Source: Hippopus hippopus (Eukaryota > Mollusca > Bivalvia > Cardiida > Cardiidae). Taken from it: a DNA stretch of 64,000 bases. Below the pieces are notes generated by a model. The model saw only the letters and a list, made by a program, of their open reading frames with translations. It ran no database searches and was not told the origin of the DNA. Where the stretch lies: positions 67,894,714 to 67,958,713 of the forward strand of contig OX328099.1 of assembly GCA_946811185.2 (NCBI GenBank), written 5' to 3'. Positions 40,301 through 53,313 of the stretch are shown piece by piece. The position numbers were made by a program, and so were the translations under genes. Each line of letters begins with the position of its first letter. The stretch's first letter is position 1.

Positions 40301-43300
40301 CTATAAACTACTGAAAATCATAAAAGAAAGCTTTTTTGTTTTCTTTTCTTAAGACAGTTTTTTTGTGTGTGTAACTGTATAACACTCTTTAAAACATATG
40401 TTTCAAAGTTAGATGACCCTTTACAAAACAATCATATGTTTAATGACCCCTAAGGAATAAAGTTTTTAGATGCATCAAGGAAGAAAAGGCCCTCTGCTTT
40501 TCCAACAATGTTTTCTATCCATTCACAATTCTTCACAAACAAATTTCTTTACTTGATATACAGAGGGTTTTTTTTTGTCTAAATGCGTAACACTTTTTAA
40601 TACAAATAGGCTGAAGGTGAAATAGATGGTAGTGAGGTATTTTCTCTTTTTCCCAAAATTATTTTGCATGTATACATGCATTAAACCTGCATTCATGTTG
40701 ATTATCTATAGTTTACATACTGTATAAGTGGAAATTTTTGCGACGAGGAAATTTTTGTGATTTCGTGAATTTGAAAAATTCGCACTTTTCTGTTCGCATA
40801 TTTTTCCACAAGTATACCACCAACAAATAACGAGTGTCTTGAATTCATAAACATTTCCATACGCAAAATGTCCTTAAACGGTAATTTGCAAATTTTTCAA
40901 CACGCGTATATATCCACGTATACAGTAAACTCTTACAAAGTTAGCTTTTGAACACATCATGGGAGAAAAGGCCCTCTGCTTTTTAACTCTTTACCACACA
41001 ATCCTGACTTTTAACAATCCTGAGAAAGAAGCCTATAGAAAACATTGTGGAAAAAGGAGAAAATGCTGGATTTAATTTGTTGTCTGCAGATGCTTTGAAT
41101 TTAGTCCAGTCCAAAAATTTGTCGTTTGGTAAAGAGTTAAACAATGTTTTCTATTCTTTCACTGTTCTTCACAAACAAATTTCTTTATTTAAAATACATT
41201 TTTCTTCTGCAAATGCTTTCAATTTGGACTAGTCTAAAGTTTTGTGGTTGGCTAAAGAGTTAAACAAGCACCTATGGGACACTGAAAATGTGTTTAACTC
41301 TTTACCAAACAACAAAATTTCAGACTCATCCAAATTGAAAGAATTTGTAGACAACACACTAAATGTGCCTAAAGATTTGAATTTTCGGAAGGGTAGAGAG
41401 ACACTGTGGGAAAAGGAGAAAATACTGGTAAGCAGCATTTTCTCCTTTTCACACAAAGTTTTCTGCCCTTTCATAGAATGATTTAATCATTTTTGCAGCA
41501 TGTAGTTTGTCGTCTGCAAATGCTTTCAATTTGGACCCGTCTAAAATTTTGTTGTTTGGCAAAGAGCTCATTCAGTCTGTTAATTGAAATGGCAAGGATT
41601 TTACTGTATTTGCGATCAGTAAAGAGGGATTAATTCAAACGTACCTGCAACAGCACTGACATTTTCATGATACTGTTTGGTCAAGAAGAAGTCTACCAAT
41701 TCATACTCTTGAGAAAACCCCTTGAACACATTAAGGTTGATCCCTGCCATCAGTGTGAGCCATGTGCATGCTGCGTTATCTATGGTGTCAATCTCGTGAA
41801 GGAAGAATGATATATCTGGGATAGATAAATTCACAAATCTAGCTAAACGACTGTCCAGTGTTACAATTGATAGGATGGTCTTCTTGTGTCTTAAATCAGA
41901 CTGAATCTGAAAAAAAAAAAAAAGGATTGAAATAGCAAGATGTTATTTTACAAATATTACATATAATACTCGACAGTGATTAGGTTTTAAAAAGATTGTG
42001 AAAAAAAGGTACTGCTTACTACTAGCAGCTTCTCCCCCACAATATTTTCCATATGATTTAAGAAAACTGCTAGACTTTCCAAAAGTATTTTTCCTGTGAA
42101 TTAATTTGGGTGGTTTTAAAATCAGCTTGTGTGACAGTGGGTCAACAGGAAATCTTACATCCTAGACTCCAATCATTAATCCCTTACTAAACAATCCTTT
42201 GTTTCATCGACCCTGAGGGAAAAGGTTTCTGAAAACATCATAGTAACCAGTATTTTTCTCCTTTTCCAGCAGTTTTACCACCCTTTCACTGACAATTCAG
42301 ATCATTTTTGCAATATTCAATTTGTCATCTGATATTGCTTTCAATTTTAACAAGTCTGAAATAGATCTATTGTCATTTCATAAAGAATTAACTCTTTAAA
42401 AAACAACAAAATTTTAGACTGGTCCAAATCTAAAACATTTGCAAACAAAAAAATTAAATATAGCTTATACTGTGAAATTTGTCTTTGATAGGAAAGAAAA
42501 CATTGTGGGAAAAGGAGGAATATTTTCAAAGGCTTTCCTGCTCAGGGTCATTAAAAGTCTGGATTGTGTGTTAAAAATTTAAAGCCCTACCTGTTTAACA
42601 GCCTCTAAGTTATGTTTGGTTGAGTTCTGCGTCAAGTAGTCCCGTAGATCTGACGAGATGTTCAGCCACTCTCTGGCGTAATTATTTATGGTATCCACCA
42701 GTTCAAAGGTCACATTAGCCTGTGAAGAAAAACATTTATTATATACCTGAAAACTTTCCGACTCAAATACATAATATCTCACACATAAAATACCACGCAT
42801 GACAGAAAAAAATCTGTGACTACACACTCTGAAATACGGTTCCAAATATGGCACAATGACATATTTCACGTTTAAAATATATATGTATTGATTTGATTGG
42901 TCAAAATTTTATGATGAAATATTCATACGCCATTCATGAAAACAAAGTTACTGGTTACTCAACCATGAAATCATGTTTAACATTCTCGCACAATGTCAAA
43001 TTTTCTCATGCTGCTCGAATCAAATGCAAGCACATGGAAATTTACCACAACATAATTTTCTGAATATCCACCATTAACTTATATTACCTCAGTGTTCATC
43101 TTCGCAAGCCAAGGGTGACGATCCACTACGCTACTCTACCCTTGGCGGATCAAGCTTGATTTTGACATTCCCACGATATGCATTTTCACTGGTTGCAGCT
43201 AGCTCTAACTGCACGAATCAAATCGCTCGTAGCATTTCATCTTTGATAAAAATAGAAGGTAAACATGGATACCTCCGTGGATGTGTGCAGGATCTGTCAT

Positions 43301-46300
43301 GATTTATTACCGAAAAAACATAGACAAACAATATTTACAGAAAGTTTCAGTGTGACCAATCAATTATCGGAGGTTTTAGGCTCTATTCCAGCACCTGACG
43401 ATGGAATGTCGAAGTACGTTTGTATTTATTGCTTCATGGTATATTTTTGTATTCGTAAGCGGTTTGTAAAACAATATTTCATTGGCTATCAGAAATGAGA
43501 TGTAAAGGGGGATAATAACCAGCATCCAATAGGGCGCGTATCCCGGGAATTTCGAAATCGGGCTCGATCCGCCAAGGTAAGATCCACGTAGTGATCGTAA
43601 CCTTGGCTCGCGAAGATGCTCAGTGTTATGACTGTCGTGTGAGTGATCCAAAAGTAGGCTTCTGATTGGTAGAGAAGCCATTTAAAAGCCAATAAAAAAT
43701 GTAAATTAAGAATTTCAGATATTGCCTTATACTCCTAAATACAAACTAATATGAGATTAAAAATTACAAATAGGCTCTCTTTTATCCCACAATCATGTTT
43801 ATGAATAATTCAAATTTTTTGTTTACAGCATTTATAAGCAGAGTCCTTGTCTTGCATCCTACTTTCATTTTAATTGCAATTATCATTTGTATCCTACTTT
43901 GAATTGACCAAAAAAGTTGGATGCTTTCACAATCAACATCGTTACCTTTTTGATGATCTGAATAGCAGCAGTGTTGTTAGGTGCGTAAAGAATCTTTGGA
44001 TTGCTGTATAACACATGTACTAAAATCTTCAGATTCTTCTGCTGGTCACTGTTAAGGCCAAGATCATCTGTACAACAGAAATACATTTACTACAGTTCTG
44101 CTAGTGAGTAGGTCTGAAATTCAATTCATGGTGGGGCAGGGGTTTTTATTGATATGTCCTGTTGTTGACTGATTGAATATGAGTTTATTTAAACTCACCA
44201 TCCATTGCTCATAAAACTTTTTCACATCATTAAAATATTTATCTGCGAATTTAAAAAGGTGGTTGCTTAATACAAAGGGCGGTTGATACAAGTTTGACTG
44301 CATTTGGTATAGTGAATTTATGGGTAAGGGTTATCTTTCGAATTCAAATTGTTACTCCTTGAAACAAATTTGCTTTGAAAGTACCTACATTAATCAATTT
44401 ATTGTTAGAGTTCTGGCTAAAATTTCCTGGAAGTCATCATCCAGAGTGATTTATCCCTTTACCACATAATACTGACTTTTAATAGACCCTGATGGATAAA
44501 GCATTTGAAAACATTTTTGGAACCAGCATTTTCTTTTCCCACAATGCTTTTTACCTTGTCAAAAGACAAATTCATTATGTCAGAGACATTTAATTTGTCA
44601 TCTGCCAGTGCTTTCTATTTGGCCCAAGTCTAAGAATTTGTTGTTTGGTAAAGAATTATACAAGACCATGTTACACAACTAATGTAATATAAATAGCTGT
44701 AAACATATTCACAGCAAGCAACTTTAAAACTAGAGGCCCTTGAGGGCCTGAAATCGCTCTACTGGTAGTGATTTTGCTTTTTTGCTAGCATACATTATGA
44801 ATTCATGATGCAAAAAGAAAAAACAAAAACACAAAAAAAAACACAAAAATGTGTTCTTGCAACTGGGCTCGAACCCACTTAGACAGCATGAGTAGGCATA
44901 GTGAATTGATCTAACAGTGAAAAAAAAGGAAGTGCAATTTTTAAAAATAATTGTTTGGAATCCAGCCAAAGAAATGTGACTGATAATGTGGACTTTGTTC
45001 AGTAAACGATACTAAGTCATCAAATGGCTGCTTTTACTGAACGGTTTACTAAATTTTCTTCACTTTTAATAAAGTTCAATCCCTTGATGAACCAAATAAT
45101 CTTTTTCAAAAAAACTGGATCAACACTGTGGACTTCATTGCCTAGAAATGGAACTTTTCAACTTTAAATGGCTGCTTTTCCCACACTGATTGTCAGATTT
45201 TTTTCAAAATCAATAGGGTTCAAGCTGTTTATGATACAAAACAACTGTGCAAGTTTCACAAAAATCTGATTACAAATGCAGACTTAATCATGTAAGCAAG
45301 AAATGGAAATTTTCAACTTAAAATGGCTACTTTTCCCATATTGTTTGTTGGATTATTTTCAAAATCTACAGGGTTGAAGCTATTGATAAGATAAACAAAC
45401 TATGCAAGTTTCACGGAAATCTGACCACAAATGCAGATTTTATCGCGTAAACAAGAAATGGAACTTTTCAATTTGAAATGGCTACTTTTCCCATACTGTT
45501 TGTTGGATTTTTTTCAAAATCAATAGGGTTGATGCTATTGATGAGATAAACAAACTGTGCAAGTTTCACGGAAATCTGACCACAAATGCAGACTTTATCA
45601 TGTAAACAAGAAATAGAAATTTTCAACTTGAAATGGCTACTTTTCCCATACTGTTTGTTGGATTTTTTTCAAAATCAATAGGGTTGAAGCTATTGATAAG
45701 ATAAACAAACTGTGCAAGTTTCACAGAAATCTGACCACAAATGCAAACTTTATCACGTAAACAAGAAATTGAAATTTTCAACTTGAAATGGCTACTTTTC
45801 CCATACTGTTTGTTGGATTTTTTTCAAAATCAATAGGGTTCAAGCTATTGATAAGATAAACAAACTGTGCAAGTTTCACGGAAATCTGACCACAAATGCA
45901 GACTTTATTGCGTAAACAAGAAATTTAAATTTTCAACTTGAAATGGCTACTTTTCCCATACTGTTTGTTGGATATTTTTCAAAATCAATAGGGCTGAAGC
46001 TGTTGATGGGATAAACAAACTGTGAAAGTTTCACAAAAATCTGACAACAAATGCAGACTTTATCGCGTAAACAAGAAACAGAAATTTTCAACTTGAAATG
46101 GCTACTTTTCCCATACTGTTTGTTGGATTTTTTTCAAAATCAATAGGGTTGAAGCTATTGATGGGATAAACAAACTGTACAAGTTTCACGAAAATCTGAC
46201 CACAAATGCAGACTTTATCGCGTAAACAAGAAAAAGACTAACGGACGGACGGACGGACGGACGACGGAAACCACGCCATGACATAAGCTCTGCTGGCTTT

Positions 46301-49300
46301 CAGCCAGTAGAGCTAAAATGTCTTTATTTAATGTGGGTAAATGTTACACTCAGTTGGGTAGTTCCGAATCACTAACGAGTAATGCGATGCTATACTTTCG
46401 CTCAAAAATCGGGCCGGGCTAAATACCTTTCCATCAGAAGGTCTACTGATAAAGAAGGTTTAAAAAATAAAGCTCGTTTCCATTGGTTTAAATTTTGACA
46501 ATATATTCCCATTCTACAGTGGACATCCATTAGGGTAGTTGCAAATCAAGTGAGGGTATTCCGAATCACTAAACAATTTGCATATAGGGGTCGTCTAACA
46601 ATGGATTTCGGCTGTCAGAATGACCAAGAGATACATCAATCTATATTTGTTTAAGTTTCAACGAAGTTAGACCTAATGAAAATAATAAAAGTAGTAAAAA
46701 AGACTTGTGATAAATTCAATTTTCTGCACCATGTTTTACAATGGAAAATTTTGTTTTTGAAATCCCATTGCCAAAGTATAAATCACTATAGAACAGGGGA
46801 CACCCAATATCCATCAGTATATTCATACTTTTACAGAGGTTTATGAATTTAAGTTTTATGCGTGCCAAACGTTGTTTAAATGCTTCAAATAAAGAATATA
46901 GTGTGGAAAAGTTAAAAATTGCTCTGTTTCAAGGCTTTATGTATAAGGTTGTTCCCAGGCACAAAGGGCATCGTCATACAGTTTCATGACGTATAGCATT
47001 AGAAAACAAATGGCCATCGCAAATTACAAGTCTTGAGTGCCTTTTCCCTACTAATTATTCAATTTATCTAGTAGCAGTGATCACCTTTGACGCAATTTGA
47101 CCCCTAAATATGACTTTTTATAAGGCGCCAAAATCCTAATGTAATCAAGTTATGACAGATTTTTTAATCGTTTTTATCGATACAAGATTAAAAGAAGTGG
47201 CAATTTACATCAATTAAAGATGGTGATTAGCTCCGTTAATCACATCCTATACACAATTACATCACTCCATCATAGGGTAACAGAAAGAGATAGCATATGC
47301 TGAAGCCGAATATACTAAGGGAATGACAAAACAGTTTTGTACCATTTTATTTGAGAAAAAAAAAGGGGGGAATGGTTCTATTACAAATTATCTATTCAAA
47401 ATGCAACATAATATCACAAGATAGCACAAATACGTGGTACAATGTTTTCTGTATTCTTACCTATTTACAGCTTAAGTAAAAACTAACTGAGTTCTCATTT
47501 TCACAGCGTTACAGAAGTATGGTTTAACATAATGAAACAAGTAATGCATATCAAGACTGAGTAAACAGAATCGAAAATAAGATTAGCATATCGCTACTGA
47601 ATCATATAGATGGGATTTGAGTTTTCGAAAGACCTTGTACCCTTGAAATTAAGGTATGAGTTCACCAGGGTACAGGTTCACCAAGTTTCGACTCCAGATA
47701 CCTTTCTGAGACAACCCCCACAATCAGCTGATTCGGAACTACCCCACACATACGCACATGGATCAACTCGAGTATTTCTGATAAATATACGTTTATACAT
47801 GGAAACACAATTTTTTTGCTCAGCAGAGAAACAATAAAATGGGATTATCGAAAAAACCTGTTATTTTACCTCATTTTCGTTTGTCGTTTAGCGATTTTTC
47901 TTCCCGCGGAACATTTGCATAACCAGTATAATGATAAAATTGCAATCATGTAAACTATTTCCTAAACGCATAAAAATCGGCAACTTAGTCAGATTTGACC
48001 AAAATTTGCACCAGGCGGAGGAAATATGATAAAGAATTGAAAACAAGAATTTTATGCATATCAGTTAATGCTGACAAGAGTTTTAAACATATATTTAATG
48101 GTTTGATTCGGAACTACCCATGATTCGGACCTACCCAACTAACTGTATGCATTGAGTTTTATAATGATCAACTTTTCCATTGCTTTAATATTTTCATGCA
48201 ATTTTGCCAACTGCTACCTTTTTTTCCTTAAAATTGTCTTATTTGTACCAGTTAGAGATTGCTTTACAAAAAAGTATGTACACAGTTGGGTAATTTTCAA
48301 AAGAGGAACTTTGTTCAAACAAGCAAAAAGTATCTTTTTTAGCAGAGTTTACCATCCTAATGAAAACTGAAATATTCATTCAAATAGTTTGGCCAATGTG
48401 TAATTTATAGAAAGTAAAAAGTTACAGTAATGGATTTACATAGTATACAATAAATCAATGTTCAAAAGTCATGAATACCAAAATTTTCTTGAATAAGATC
48501 TTCTTCGTCCGTTGACCTCTTCCTCCTGTGTATCACAACATTTGGTTCCTGGTCATCTTTCTGATAAGGTTGACTGGTTCCCGTGTTTGATGGATCTTCT
48601 GTCACATGATCTATCACATGGTCTGTCACATGACCTGAATCTTTAGGCTGTGGAGGTTCAAAGCCACACAATGTCTTCTGCATTGTGTCCCAAAATTTTA
48701 TCAAACCAGCAAACTTATTCTTCTTGGGGGCATCAGTGGGTGAGTCTGGACCATCAACTTCCTTTGAAAGTCATTAAAATAATTCAGAGTTTTCTGACTG
48801 AAGCATATCATAGTAAAACACAAAAAAATTGACAGGAAAAAAAAGATCAGAAAATGCAATTAATTTTCTAATTTTGCAGCATTGAGTGTTTCTTCCATGT
48901 CAAAAGGGCATTATGTGCATGTTATTTAACATCTACTTTATAACTACCCATAAATTTACTCTGTTCTTACCATGCGACTATCACCTTTAACCCTTTAACA
49001 CACAACGCCGTGCTTTTACAACCAAGTGAAAGAAGGCTTTTGAAAACATGGTGGGAAAAGGAGACAATGCTGGTAACCAGCATTTTCTCCTCCTCCCACA
49101 ATGTTTTCTATCCTTTCAAAGACAATTTCCTAAATCTAAGCCACAATAAATCTGTAATCTCCAAATAATTTGGAGAAGTTCAAAACTTTGTTGGTTGGTA
49201 ATGAGGTAATCTTACCATATCTGCCAAGCCCCAGTAGCTCAGTTGATAGTGTACAGGACTTGAGAACAGGTGGTCGCTGGTTTGATCCCCGGCTCGGCCA

Positions 49301-52300
49301 ATTTCTTTTCAAGGATTGATGATAGTCATTGCGATAGGATTCATTCCTCTCTCATCACTGACCGTTGATTTTCAGCAATAGTTATGTGGGAAAGCAGCCA
49401 GTGGCTTGGAAAGAATATTGTGTGGAGTACTGGTAAAAGAAACTCCAGGAACACATAGATAGACGCACTGGCCACTGGGATATTATTGAATAATGTTGAA
49501 AATGGCATTAAACACTATACAATCAATCAACTTACCATATCTGACGGAACAGAAGTTGGTGGTGTATCTGTTGAATTTATCTTAGACATCATCTCACATC
49601 CATCTTGTGGCAGTGCCTCAGCTAGGACACTTAATTCATACAGTGTGGTTTGGAATGTATAAAATTTATCAACCTGTAAAGCATTTAAAAATATGTGAAT
49701 ACAAGAGGGATCATGTATTTCCGTACAACTTTACATACAATCATCTACCTAGGGACTAACTCTGTATCACAAAAATTGCTTCTGACTAGATGAATATCAA
49801 GGCAAATAAACTTACATCCTAAAACCCTAACATGAGGATATTATGTGGTTGATATTTCTGCACAGACATGAAAACAACTAATATTAAATTATTTAAGGAA
49901 GCAAAGTAGTTTCATACAAAAGTGTGGTTAGTTTTTTTTTTCTCATACCTTCATGAAAACAAAAAAAATATCTTCATTCCTTATAATTCAATACCACTGA
50001 CAACAGAGGCGCACATAAATGATAATGTTCCTCACTGCATTTTTTTTTGTAAATTCAGTATTGCAGTTTCTACTTTCTACTGCATTTCACTGATAAAAAT
50101 TTTCATAGCACTGGGCAACAGCTCATTCATGACGTCAGAATGTGTAATTCATAACGTCATCATAGCACTGAACATTGCAGATTTACTAGATCTACTATAA
50201 GAAGTTTAATATACTAGTTGAAAATCAGATAATTTGTATCCAGTAAATTGACAATGAGTTTCAAGTTTTCTCTTAGACTTTATGAATTTGTTGGATTTTT
50301 TTTTTTTAATTTATGATACTTAGAGAAAATAAACTTTAATAGCTAGCATTTGAACTTTGGTCTCTGTATAAAATTTAAAATGAGAAACATTACGACAATT
50401 CTGCAAAGTTATACTTAAATTCATTTCATATTAAAAATGTTGCAGGCCAGTAACTAGTGCTAATCCCCCCCTCCAACATACATTTGACCTTGCTAACGCA
50501 CTTACGGACATGAGTCTTGCTCAAGACACATCCTTTTCATGTTATCAACATTGTGCCAAGGTATTCTGATATTAAGTCATAGGGATAAAGTCAAGAAAAC
50601 ATCACTGAAGTACAGATGAACGGACTGACAGACAGTTGGATCAAACAAAAACTGTATTTCCCTAAAATTTTTTCTGAGGGGAAAAAAGATGCATTAGAAC
50701 TTACATCAGACAAAAATGTGTGGATCTTTGACATAAGAGATGACAAATTCACTGCATGTATACCTAGCTGAAATAGAAACAAAACAGAAACTTTGCATAT
50801 GGCATGTTCTTAACCCTTTACCACACAACAAAATTTTAGACGTGTCCAAATTAAAAGCATTTGTAGATGACAGTTTTAACATGGCTCATATGAAACGATT
50901 TTGCTTTGATAGGGTAGAAAACATTGTGGGAAAAGGAGAAAATGCTGGTAACCAGCATTTTCTCCTTTTCCCACAATGTTTTCAAAAGCCTTCTCTTTCA
51001 GGGGGCGTTAAAAGTCGTCATTGTGTGGTAAAGGGTTAACCCGTTCAGTGACATAGGTAGAATGTGCAGTCTGATCTTGGAATTTATTTGCCTGCCTGTT
51101 TAGTCATACCTTAACCCTTTACCACACGGCAAAATTTAAGACCTATCCAAATTGAAAGCATTTGCAGACGACAATTTCATAGTGGCTCAAATGACGCAAC
51201 TTTTCTTTGATAGGGTAGAAAACTTTGTGGGAAAAGGAGAAAATGCTGGTTACCAGCATTTTCTCCTTTTCCCACAATGTTTTCAAAAGGCCTCTTTTTC
51301 AGGGGCGTTAAAAGGCGTCATTGTGTGGTAAAGGATTAAAGGTTTATAAAAAAAAAAAAAAAGCCAAAAAAACTCAGGTTTTCAGTTGATTTTCAGTTAT
51401 AAAAAAGGTCCAGTTTATAAACTTGAAGCTAAAAGAGTTAAAATCTCAGTCCGAAAGAAAATACCATACATCATATGGTATTGCTAATGAAATACATGTA
51501 TTCCTAAAATGAACCTTCAATTCCTCTTGAATCAAGATATTATATCTGATATCTTTGAGAAATTCAGATAAAAACAAGCTTGAAATTGCAATACCCACAT
51601 CTCTTCCACTTCCCAAGAACTTATTTGACACTCTTTAACCCTTTGCCACACAATCCCGACTTTTAGCAACCCTCAAAGAGAGGTTTTAGAAAACATTCTG
51701 GGAAAAGAAGAAACTTCTGGTACCAGCTTTTTCTCTCCTTTTCCTACAATGTTGTCTACTCTATGAAAAATAGTGATCACCATTTAAGCTACATTTAATC
51801 TGTCTGCAAATGCTTTCAATTTGGTCAAGTCTAAAATCTTGTCCTTATGGAAAGAGTTGAGGGAAGATAAATTCAGATGAATGGCCAAAATGTGTTATTT
51901 CAAAACTGTACTGGTATAGATATTTTACATCCATAAAGATGAAAGCATAGGAAAACAATATAGGTAAAGAACTGATTGCTTTTACATGCAATTGCTCCAT
52001 TTTCCACTTTGTTTTCCTTTCTGAGAAAAAAAAGATTTCCTTTTCCTCCACATTTGTCCTTTAGTATAATTTATAATATCTATTATAAGTCAAAGAAGAG
52101 TGTCTCAACCCTTTACAAAACAATCCTGACTGTTAACAACCCTGATGAAGAAGGCTTTTGAAAACATTGTGGGAAAAGGAGAAAATGCTGGTAACCAGCA
52201 TTTTCTCCTTTTCCTACAATGTTTTCTATCCATTTCAGAGAAAAATTTCATCATTTTAGCCACATTTGACTTGTAATCTGCAACTGGTTTCAATTTGGAC

Positions 52301-53239
52301 TTTTACCCACATTCTGTAATTAGAGTCAAGGGTTAACTCTTTACCAAACGACGTAATTTGAGACTAGTCCAAATTGGAAGCATTTGCAGACAACAAATTG
52401 ATGTGACTCCAAAATTGAAATTTGTTTTGGAAAGGGTAGAAAACATTGTGGGAAAAGGAGAAAATGCTGGTTACCAGCATTTTCTCTTTTTCTCACAATG
52501 TTTTCAGAAGGCTTCTTTCTCAGGGTCGTGAAAACCCAGGATTGTTTGGTAAAGGGTTAAGTACGGGAAATAACATATTTACCAGCTTTACAAGTGTATC
52601 ATCTGCTATATCAGATTTAAGGAGATCAGACAAATCATCAAAATCTGAATCTGACATGTTGCACAAATACTGTTGGATTTCAACCTGAAAGAATAAAGTA
52701 TAGGGCCATTAAAGAATTCATACAATAAAGCCTTATTATTTCATGCTTTCTGGTAGGTTATCGAGAAATATCGATGAAATATTTTTCGATATTTCATGGT
52801 TACGACCAGTGAAAATACCGATTTTTATATTCTAACTCTTCAATTGAAGGCGGAAACAGTTGTTCCCGCGCACTAGTTACCTAGGTAAAATGCGCATGCC
52901 TCACAACCAGATGTAAATATGACGTAATTTACCTTACATTTCTCGCGCTTGACGTAATATTGTAATGTGTTGCTATGCGGAGGGGGTACGCCAAGGGGAA
53001 TAACCGAAAAGTACTGTACTGGATTTTGATTAATCCCCCCCCCCCCGGGTTAAAAGCATGAAATAAATAGAATATTTGTTGTTTTTCAGTGAAAGATCGA
53101 AATTTATTTCATCTCGTGAACATCATCGGTAATATTTTCACTCGTGGCTGTGCCACTCGAGAAAATATTACTGATGATGTTCACTCGATGAAATAAATTT
53201 CGATCTTTCACCGTAAAAAACAAATATCCTCTCTCTCTC

Positions 53240-53313
<74 letters not shown>

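Noticed and set aside
45022..46231. Regular repeats suggestive of a CRISPR array
   Set aside because: 155-bp units are directly adjacent with no unique spacers, in a eukaryotic genome, and belong to a pearl-type element.
49224..49297. Possible tRNA gene
   Set aside because: The acceptor stem does not pair well, and the sequence continues into a SINE body with a 13-bp target duplication; it is a SINE head.
50740..51039. 99-codon plus-strand open frame
   Set aside because: It reads through a family A MITE; similar frames recur in many MITE copies without conserved protein sequence.
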